Source: Candidatus Bathyarchaeota archaeon
GTDB taxonomy: Archaea > Thermoproteota > Bathyarchaeia > RBG-16-48-13 > GCA-020355125
DNA: 12,873 nt
Direction of reading: 5' to 3'
NCBI GenBank assembly: GCA_026014905.1
Contig: JAOZHK010000040.1
Coordinates: forward strand, 1-12,873
Within the stretch, counting starts at the first letter, position 1, and every line of letters begins with the position of its first letter. Shown in pieces: positions 7,630-12,873 of this stretch. The translations under genes and the position numbers were made by a program. Below the pieces are notes generated by a model, which did no database searches, was not told where the DNA came from, and saw only the letters and a program-made list of their open reading frames with translations.

Positions 7630-7668
7630 ATGAAGTTAATTGAAGCTGGTTTCGAGTATGTCATCTAA
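7630..7668 (+). CDS. Possible 12-codon minicistron overlapping the ftr start
   Basis: An ATG directly after AAGGAG opens a reading frame for MKLIEAGFEYVI and stops at TAA 7666-7668. It is in a different frame from ftr and its stop lies eight bases past the first base of the ftr ATG at 7658, the arrangement seen in translational coupling by reinitiation. It could be a leader peptide, or it could be chance, with the AAGGAG serving the TTG at 7640. The peptide itself resembles nothing I recognise. Confidence 0.3.
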   Translation: MKLIEAGFEYVI

Positions 7669-8656
7669 CGAAACAGTTACAGGTTGTATTAAAGAAGAAT
7701 ATCAATTAACTGTACTGAAACAAAACGAAAATAACGATTTTATCGTTCAGCACCCGAAAGGAAACCGCTGCATTATCGAAAATACTTACGCTGAAATGTT
7801 TCCTATGTGGTTAGGTAGAATTCTGATTACCGCAGACTCTGAAAAATGGGCGTTAACAGCTGCTCAATCTGCCACGGGTTACGCTGCATCTGTGATTATG
7901 TCTCCAGCTGAAGCTGGAATTGAAACTCTTGTTTCCTCCAATAAAACCCCTGATAAACGTCCAGGAGTCATTATTCAAATTCATCATATTCGTGGACATG
8001 AGTTAAAAACTCAGATGATTACCAGAATTGGTCAATGTATTATGACCTGTCCAACCACTGCAGCGTTTGATGTTTTATCTAACCCTACAAAGAAATTAAA
8101 GATAGGTCGAAGCCTCAGTTTATTTGGCGATCATTTTCAAACCAAGGATATCTTCAACAACCGAACAATGTGGCGTATCCCTGTAATGGAGGGGGAGTTT
8201 TTAGTCGAAGATCGGTTTGGTGTTAAAAGAGGCGTGGCTGGAGGTAATTTCCTCATTTTAGCACAAGATCAGAAAGCAGGATTAAAAGCTGCAGAATCCG
8301 CAGTTCTCTCGATGAAAACCATTGAAGGGATCATCCTTCCCTTTCCTGGTGGTATCTGTAGATCAGGATCGAAAGTTGGGTCGCTAAACTATAAACTTAC
8401 AGCTTCAACGAATCACCATTATTGTCCAACTTTGAGAAATCTCTTATCAGACTCAAAGCTCTCACCTGAAATGAATAGCGTCTATGAAATAGTCATTAAT
8501 GGCCTGAATCTTGAAGTCGTTAAACATGCTATGGCATTAGGAATAGAATCCGCATGTTCAATACCTGGGGTAAAAAAAATCACTGCTGCTAACTATGGAG
8601 GTAAACTTGGACCATATAAAGCGTCATTGAAGAACTTTTTAAAGAGAGAATGTTAG
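7658..8656 (+). CDS. ftr: Formylmethanofuran:tetrahydromethanopterin formyltransferase
   Basis: Ftr moves the formyl group between methanofuran and tetrahydromethanopterin in the cytosol, an early step of methanogenesis and of the archaeal methyl branch of the Wood-Ljungdahl pathway, reversible in C1 oxidation. Numbered from this ATG, conserved blocks are IIENTYAEMFP (39-49), PAEAGIE (83-89), TPDKRPGVIIQI (97-108), RIGQCIMTCPTTAAFD (123-138), VAGGNFLILA (193-202) and PFPGGICRSGSKVGS (228-242), with ANYGGKLG near the end. The catalytic fold is complete, but about 37 residues precede the point where family members normally begin. An in-frame TAA at 7637 limits the start to TTG 7640 (338 residues) or ATG 7658 (332 residues). 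I prefer ATG with coupling to the preceding minicistron, without certainty. No other pathway gene is nearby. Identity is very secure. Confidence 0.95.
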   Translation: MSSNETVTGCIKEEYQLTVLKQNENNDFIVQHPKGNRCIIENTYAEMFPMWLGRILITADSEKWALTAAQSATGYAASVIMSPAEAGIETLVSSNKTPDKRPGVIIQIHHIRGHELKTQMITRIGQCIMTCPTTAAFDVLSNPTKKLKIGRSLSLFGDHFQTKDIFNNRTMWRIPVMEGEFLVEDRFGVKRGVAGGNFLILAQDQKAGLKAAESAVLSMKTIEGIILPFPGGICRSGSKVGSLNYKLTASTNHHYCPTLRNLLSDSKLSPEMNSVYEIVINGLNLEVVKHAMALGIESACSIPGVKKITAANYGGKLGPYKASLKNFLKREC

Positions 8657-8668
8657 TTAAGGCGTTCG

Positions 8669-8674
8669 TTTTTT
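8669..8674 (+). terminator. Oligo-T terminator after ftr
   Basis: Six consecutive T residues start 13 bases after the ftr stop codon, followed by AT-rich sequence. This is a typical weak archaeal terminator, so ftr may be transcribed apart from the next gene. Confidence 0.35.
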
Positions 8675-8684
8675 AATAAATGAC

Positions 8685-8698
8685 TACGCGCGCGTACA
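8685..8698. repeat. Alternating purine-pyrimidine tract with 12-base palindrome
   Basis: TACGCGCGCGTA (8685-8696) is a perfect palindrome inside a 14-base strictly alternating stretch. It stands out in an AT-rich intergenic region between ftr and the chelatase ATPase. Such CG alternation can adopt Z-DNA or bind a dimeric protein; neither is shown here. Confidence 0.5.
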
Positions 8699-8770
8699 AT
8701 TAAAAGATGAAAACGTAACCATGTTAAAAAAGGTTGATTTTATTACATCGAACAGATCTTGGAGATAAAA

Positions 8771-9820
8771 ATGTTGTCCGAACGAATTGTATATCCATTT
8801 GCAGCGATCGTTGGACAATCAGAATTAAAACTTGCCTTATTATTGAATGCCATTAACCCTCAAATCGGTGGATTACTCATCCGAGGACCAAAAGGCACGG
8901 GAAAAAGCACGTCTGTTCGAGCATTAGCAGATTTGCTGCCTGAAATAGCCGTTGTAGAAGGTTGTAAATTTAATTGTAGTCCTGTCGACCCCACCAATAT
9001 GTGTTTTGACTGCTTATCTTCCTATCAGCAAGGCGATGTTCTTCCTATTGAGAAGCGAAAAATGAAAGTTATTACCTTGCCAATAGGAGCTACAGAAGAC
9101 CGAGTGATTGGTAGTCTTGACATTGAAAGGGCAATAAAAGTAGGCGTTCGAGCTCTTGAGCCCGGCATCTTAGCCGCAGCAAATCAAAACATTCTATATA
9201 TTGATGAAGTCAATCTATTACCTGACCATATAACTGATATAATACTGGATGTTGCAGCTTCCGGATGGAACATTGTCGAGCGAGAATCAATCTCAGTTGG
9301 ACATCCCTCTCGTTTTATTTTAATAGGAACCATGAACCCAGAAGAAGGAGAGCTGCGCCCTCAACTCCTTGATAGATTTTCATTACACATCTCAATTCAC
9401 GAATTACTAAACAAAAAGCAACGCGTTGAAATTGTAAAAAATAACTTGTGGTTCGGAGAAGCTCCTCTTGACTTTATAAATAATTATCAAACTGACCAAA
9501 AGAATTTACAGCAAAAAATAGTCAAAGCCAGAGACAGCTTAAATAATGTCACAGTATCAGATCAAATTCTCGAAATTGTTGTTCATGCATGCATTGAACT
9601 GAACATAGATGGGCATAGACCAGATATCGTGACAGCACGAGCAGCAAAAACACTCACTGCATTCGAGGAAAAACAAGAAGTCACAATTGACACTCTTCTA
9701 AAAGTAGCTAAGATGGCTATAGGCTTTCGCACCAGAAGAAGTGGATTTGAAGAACCCGCTACATCGGATGAAGTTAACGACGCTTTTAAAAATGCAATAT
9801 CTCTCTTTGAATCAAAGTAA
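8771..9820 (+). CDS. BchI/ChlI-like magnesium or cobalt chelatase AAA+ ATPase with Cys4 motif
   Basis: This 349-residue AAA+ ATPase belongs to the chelatase I-subunit family, which uses ATP to drive metal insertion into tetrapyrroles together with a D-type adaptor and a large catalytic subunit (Mg chelatase BchH, cobaltochelatase CobN). Walker A is GPKGTGKS (39-46), Walker B is ILYIDEVNLL with D145 and E146, sensor 1 is in GTMNPEEGELRP, and an arginine finger is in LLDRF. Cysteines C65, C69, C78 and C81 form a CxxxC...CxxC set in the insert after Walker A, fit for zinc or an iron-sulfur cluster. The ATG at 8771 is chosen because GGAG lies at 8761-8764; a TTG at 8759 would add four residues. 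No D or large subunit is adjacent, so the metal and substrate are open. Cobalt for corrinoids is a reasonable guess in an organism using methanopterin C1 chemistry. Confidence 0.88.
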   Translation: MLSERIVYPFAAIVGQSELKLALLLNAINPQIGGLLIRGPKGTGKSTSVRALADLLPEIAVVEGCKFNCSPVDPTNMCFDCLSSYQQGDVLPIEKRKMKVITLPIGATEDRVIGSLDIERAIKVGVRALEPGILAAANQNILYIDEVNLLPDHITDIILDVAASGWNIVERESISVGHPSRFILIGTMNPEEGELRPQLLDRFSLHISIHELLNKKQRVEIVKNNLWFGEAPLDFINNYQTDQKNLQQKIVKARDSLNNVTVSDQILEIVVHACIELNIDGHRPDIVTARAAKTLTAFEEKQEVTIDTLLKVAKMAIGFRTRRSGFEEPATSDEVNDAFKNAISLFESK

Positions 9821-9874
9821 AACTAAATCAGAAATACGAGATAACTGTTTAAAATGAGGAAAGCAGTCAAATAC

Positions 9875-9887
9875 CTTATATCATAAG
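9875..9887 (+). promoter_or_regulatory. Candidate promoter of elf1, palindromic TATA
   Basis: CTTAT-ATC-ATAAG (9875-9887) is a 13-base inverted repeat that includes a TATA-like CTTATATC. It lies 41-53 bases before the elf1 ATG, so the expected transcript start falls just before the AGGAG at 9915-9919. It may serve elf1, the lipid synthase and perhaps DP2 together. Confidence 0.4.
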
Positions 9888-9927
9888 TGTTGTAAACTAG
9901 AGATTATAATAAAAAGGAGAGCCACTG

Positions 9928-10158
9928 ATGGGGCGACGAAGAAAAAGGGTTATACGGGCCCCAAGAAAAAAGTTGCCTACCGTTTTTCTATGCCCGAAAT
10001 GCGGAATAAATGCTGTCCAAGTCATTTCAAAAAACAGAAATCAAGCTCTTGTTAAATGCGGGAGTTGTGGCTTTAATTTAGAAGTTCCCACTAGTCCTAA
10101 AGACCAACCCGTTGACCTCTATTGTAAATTTACCGACTTATTTTATGCGGAGACTTAG
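9928..10158 (+). CDS. Archaeal Elf1-like transcription elongation factor, zinc ribbon
   Basis: This 76-residue basic protein matches the Elf1 family, a transcription elongation factor that in eukaryotes binds RNA polymerase II near the DNA entry side. The start MGRRRKR and the following lysine/arginine-rich segment to residue 15 are the typical nucleic-acid-binding tail. A four-cysteine zinc ribbon follows (C22, C25, C44, C47), then the family hallmark PVDLYCKFTD (61-70). AGGAG eight bases before the ATG supports the start. Homologues are known in TACK and Asgard archaea and are not general in methanogens, which helps place the organism. It ends three bases before the lipid synthase gene and is probably cotranscribed with it. 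Other small zinc ribbons such as TFS or RpoP are excluded by the basic tail and the PVDLY segment. Confidence 0.85.
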   Translation: MGRRRKRVIRAPRKKLPTVFLCPKCGINAVQVISKNRNQALVKCGSCGFNLEVPTSPKDQPVDLYCKFTDLFYAET

Positions 10159-10161
10159 AAA

Positions 10162-10914
10162 ATGGGAAAAGTGGAATCCTACATTTTGCAGAAGATAGCA
10201 TCGAAAGGAAGTATCCACTTTACATTAATAGATCCCGATAAAGTACAACCCTCACAGGCAGTTCAAATAGCAGCCAAACTAGAAACGCTTGGAACATCAG
10301 CAATCATGATAGGAGGATCCACTGTAGTTTCCGTTTCTCAGCTTGATGAAGTCGTTAAAAAAGTGCAGAAAACCGTCCAAATCCCTGTTATATTGTTTCC
10401 CAACCACATAACTGGGATCAGTCAATATGCTGATGCTATTCTTTTTATGTCACTTCTAAATTCCGATAACCCATTATTTATTTCTGGCATACAAGCATTA
10501 GGTGCGCCTTTAATTAAACGCTATGATCTTGAAACTCTTCCTCTTGGGTACATCATCATTGACTCTGGAAGCACTGCAGCCTATATAGGACAAGCCCGTG
10601 CATTACCACGCGATAAACCTGAGATCGCAGCATCTTTTGCCTTAGCAGCCCAATATCTAGGAATGAGATTCGTGTATCTAGAAGCGGGTTCAGGTGCAAA
10701 AAACCCAGTACCCTATGAAATGATAAGTTACGTTAAAGACGTTATTGATATCCCCTTAATTGTAGGCGGTGGAATTAAAACAGGTGAAGTAGCACAAAAC
10801 ATCGTGAAATCAGGAGCCGACGTTATCGTTACCGGAACTATTATTGAGTACATGCAGCAGGAGCAAGATATTTCGTCAATTATAACTGCTATTCATAATG
10901 AGGCACTCAACTAA
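10162..10914 (+). CDS. Geranylgeranylglyceryl phosphate synthase
   Basis: This enzyme joins geranylgeranyl diphosphate to sn-glycerol-1-phosphate, the first committed ether bond of archaeal membrane lipids. It has 250 residues in a TIM barrel. Family motifs are HFTLIDPDK (19-27), GGST (51-54), VILFPNH (76-82), DAILFMSLLNS (91-101), YLEAGSGA (172-179), VGGGI (201-205) and VTGTIIE (223-229). The last three form the phosphate-binding end of the barrel. Length and motifs look like the TACK-type group rather than the bacterial PcrB heptaprenyl enzyme, though the chain-length preference is not proven by sequence. The ATG lies three bases after the elf1 stop, with GGAG at 10149-10152 inside the elf1 end, so the two are translationally linked. 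No signal peptide or membrane segment is visible; the enzyme is soluble and works at the membrane surface. Confidence 0.94.
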   Translation: MGKVESYILQKIASKGSIHFTLIDPDKVQPSQAVQIAAKLETLGTSAIMIGGSTVVSVSQLDEVVKKVQKTVQIPVILFPNHITGISQYADAILFMSLLNSDNPLFISGIQALGAPLIKRYDLETLPLGYIIIDSGSTAAYIGQARALPRDKPEIAASFALAAQYLGMRFVYLEAGSGAKNPVPYEMISYVKDVIDIPLIVGGGIKTGEVAQNIVKSGADVIVTGTIIEYMQQEQDISSIITAIHNEALN

Positions 10915-10962
10915 CATAAATACATGTAAAATAGAAAAGGTTTGAAGTCTTAAAACAGTTGT

Positions 10963-10974
10963 AGGCGATTGCCT
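10963..10974 (+). promoter_or_regulatory. Small hairpin directly before the DP2 start
   Basis: AGGC-GATT-GCCT is a perfect four-base-pair stem with a four-base loop, ending one base before the DP2 ATG. The only Shine-Dalgarno-like bases (AGG) are in its left arm, so folding would hide them. It is short enough to be chance. Confidence 0.25.
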
Positions 10975-10975
10975 G

Positions 10976-12873
10976 ATGAGTCCCGCTGCGTCTAACCAGT
11001 GTCAGATATATCTTCATCAGCTAGAAATAGAGCTCAAAAATTTATACAATCTCGCTCAGAAAGCCCGTCTCAAAGGACTTGACCCCTCTTTTGAGCCTGA
11101 GACGCGCATTGCAAACGATTTAGCAGAGATGGTCGAAGGTTTAGTAGGCCCCCCAAACGTCGCTCACAGAATCCGAGAATTAAGTAAACAAATGAACAAA
11201 TATGAAATGGCATTTGTTATCGCAGAAGATATTGTACATGCCAAATTTGGACATACAGATATAGAACAAGCATCCGAACAGGCAATAAAGACAGCGCTCG
11301 CCGTTATGACAGGAGGCATTACCGCTGCCCCTATTCAAGGTATTGCGCATATAAAGATTAAACAAAATCCAAATCGAAGCCAATATTTAGCTATATACTT
11401 TGCTGGACCTATACGTTCAGCTGGAGGAACAGAACAGGCATTAATTCTAGTTATTGGAGATCATATTAGGCGACGCCTAGGACTCGAAAAATATTATCCC
11501 ACTGAAGACGAAATACGTCGATTTATCGAAGAAATCCGCCTATACGAACGAGAAGTTTCACGATTTCAATATCACATTTCTGATGAAGAACTAGAAAACG
11601 CATTACAGCGTATCCCAGTTGAAGTAAACGGAATGGGCACCAACGCTGTTGAGGTCTCATCCTACCGAAACTTACCAAGAATCGAGACCAATCGGGTCCG
11701 AGGTGGAGCATTAAGAGTGGTTAATGACGGTGTTGTTGGAAGATCGCAAAAAGTTTTGAAGATTGTAGAAGACATCGGAATCGAGGGATGGACATGGCTA
11801 AAACAATTCCAAAAAGAACAAAATCAAAGCCACAACTCAACTCACAGGTATATGGAAGACGTCATCGCAGGACGCCCAATCTTCTCTTTCCCAAATCGAA
11901 GTGGCGGGTTTCGACTCAGATATGGACGATCACGAAACATGGGATTAGCAGCACTAGGTATCCATCCCGCAACCATGATCGTTTTGAATAACTTTTTAGC
12001 AACAGGTACTCAAATGCGAATAGATAAACCAGGAAAAGGTGGAATAACAGTACCTGTTGATACAATTGAACCACCTATTGTTAAATTAAAAGATGGAGCC
12101 GTTATTCGCGTTCATAACTCAATCCAAGCCGAACAAATCAAGTCAAACGTCGAAAAAATCTTGTTTCTAGGCGATTTACTTATTGGGTTCGGTGAGTTTT
12201 TAGAAAACAACAAGCCTTTGGAACCATCAGGCTATACTGAAGAATGGTGGATTCAGGATTGCCAATCAATCATCCAACAGAAATATGACAGTTCTTTTAA
12301 GGAAGTAATGAACCAGAGCCATATACCATTAAATCGACTCATTGATCTATTTAACAACCCGCTAATAATCAAGCCTACGGCATTGGAAGCAATCGCATTA
12401 TCACAGAAGTGTCACTTTCCACTTCACCCTTGGTATACCTATTTTTGGAGAGAAATTTCTTTTGAAAGCCTTTCTAAATTGCGACGTAGCCTAATTAAAT
12501 CTACCAAAATTCTTAAAAACGGTGACATTTGTGAAATTCATCTTCCTCTTCACACAGAAACTAAGACGATTCTTGAGGAACTCGGTACCCCTCACTGTAT
12601 CAAAGAGCAAAATATAATCATTGAAGACCATGCACCAGTTTTAGCGAAGTGCTTAAAAATTAACGAAACAAACGCACGACTTCGACGAAGTGATCAAATA
12701 ACCCAATCGATAACAAATCTCTCTGGAATATTAGTGAAAGATAAAGCCCTGACATTTATTGGCGCTAGAATGGGGAGACCTGAGAAAGCAAAACCCCGTC
12801 AAATGTCTCCAAAAGTTCACGTGTTGTTTCCAACCAGTGTTGCTGGAGGCCCACGTCGCGATATCATTAAAGC
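10976..12873 (+). CDS. polC: DNA polymerase D large subunit DP2 (3' end cut by window edge)
   Basis: DP2 is the catalytic chain of the archaea-specific replicative DNA polymerase D, working with the proofreading subunit DP1 at the replication fork. The frame is open for 632 codons to the edge, about half of the usual length of roughly 1100-1200 residues. Visible signatures include VEGLVGPPNVAHRIREL near the start, YFAGPIRSAGGTEQAL, EVNGMGTNAVEVS, GGFRLRYGRSRNMG, HPATMIVLNNF, a DKPGKGG loop, PPIVKLKDG, GEFLENNKPL and, close to the edge, GARMGRPEKAKPRQMSPKVH. The catalytic aspartates lie beyond the window. The ATG follows the lipid synthase by 61 bases without an oligo-T tract, so cotranscription is possible; its ribosome binding site is weak. 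PolD is absent from most Crenarchaeota, which narrows the lineage. Identity is secure. Confidence 0.97.
   Translation, partial: MSPAASNQCQIYLHQLEIELKNLYNLAQKARLKGLDPSFEPETRIANDLAEMVEGLVGPPNVAHRIRELSKQMNKYEMAFVIAEDIVHAKFGHTDIEQASEQAIKTALAVMTGGITAAPIQGIAHIKIKQNPNRSQYLAIYFAGPIRSAGGTEQALILVIGDHIRRRLGLEKYYPTEDEIRRFIEEIRLYEREVSRFQYHISDEELENALQRIPVEVNGMGTNAVEVSSYRNLPRIETNRVRGGALRVVNDGVVGRSQKVLKIVEDIGIEGWTWLKQFQKEQNQSHNSTHRYMEDVIAGRPIFSFPNRSGGFRLRYGRSRNMGLAALGIHPATMIVLNNFLATGTQMRIDKPGKGGITVPVDTIEPPIVKLKDGAVIRVHNSIQAEQIKSNVEKILFLGDLLIGFGEFLENNKPLEPSGYTEEWWIQDCQSIIQQKYDSSFKEVMNQSHIPLNRLIDLFNNPLIIKPTALEAIALSQKCHFPLHPWYTYFWREISFESLSKLRRSLIKSTKILKNGDICEIHLPLHTETKTILEELGTPHCIKEQNIIIEDHAPVLAKCLKINETNARLRRSDQITQSITNLSGILVKDKALTFIGARMGRPEKAKPRQMSPKVHVLFPTSVAGGPRRDIIK

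Noticed and set aside
7630..7668. Programmed or accidental frameshift joining the mini-ORF to ftr
   Set aside because: The joined product would not restore a known Ftr N-terminus, no slippery sequence is evident, and the ftr frame has its own possible starts.
9854..9886. Ten-codon ORF upstream of elf1
   Set aside because: It lacks a ribosome binding site, overlaps the probable TATA palindrome, and ends far from the elf1 start, so chance is the simplest explanation.
11180..11991. ORFs on both strands inside the DP2 region
   Set aside because: DP2 is open through this whole stretch with family motifs in order. These are shadow frames; DP2 itself simply runs off the window.

Overview
This is an AT-rich archaeal chromosome segment. 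It carries archaeal-type RNA polymerase genes, a geranylgeranylglyceryl phosphate synthase (archaeal ether lipids), the large subunit of the archaea-specific DNA polymerase D, an archaeal Elf1 homologue and a formyltransferase of methanopterin C1 chemistry. RpoB is a single fused chain, whereas typical methanogens split it into B' and B''. Elf1 is known from TACK and Asgard archaea and from eukaryotes. Fused RpoB, Elf1, PolD and Ftr together suggest a TACK or Asgard lineage using an archaeal Wood-Ljungdahl or methanogenesis-like pathway, for example a Bathyarchaeia-like organism. The lineage is inference; the gene identities are not in doubt.

Layout. Positions 1-7350 are all on the minus strand. 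In transcription order they hold a zinc alcohol dehydrogenase-like gene (7350-6301), a promoter and long leader, then rpoH (6095-5850), rpoB (5821-2468) and rpoA1 (2466 to the left edge, 3' end missing). This is the standard archaeal RNA polymerase operon; rpoA2 is expected just outside. Positions 7351-7629 are a divergent intergenic region rich in inverted repeats, with a promoter candidate for each side. Positions 7630-12873 are all on the plus strand: ftr, a BchI/ChlI-like chelatase ATPase with four extra cysteines, elf1, GGGP synthase, and the first 632 codons of the PolD large subunit (DP2), which runs off the right edge.

How the genes work together. The left half is the transcription machine: RpoB and A' form the catalytic cleft and RpoH is a small jaw subunit. 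Elf1 on the right is an elongation factor acting on that polymerase. Ftr moves the formyl group between methanofuran and tetrahydromethanopterin. The chelatase ATPase would serve metal insertion into a tetrapyrrole, for example cobalt for corrinoids, but no partner subunit is present. GGGP synthase makes the first ether bond of membrane lipids, and DP2 is the replicative polymerase chain.

No rRNA, tRNA, CRISPR array, transposase or integrase is visible, and no gene-free stretch exceeds 300 bases. I see no convincing new multi-gene system. The points most worth checking are the translation start of ftr (a 12-codon minicistron whose stop overlaps the ftr ATG, and an N-terminal extension), the inverted repeats around the ftr and alcohol dehydrogenase promoters, the Cys4 motif in the chelatase ATPase, and the palindromic TATA region and long leader of the RNA polymerase operon.
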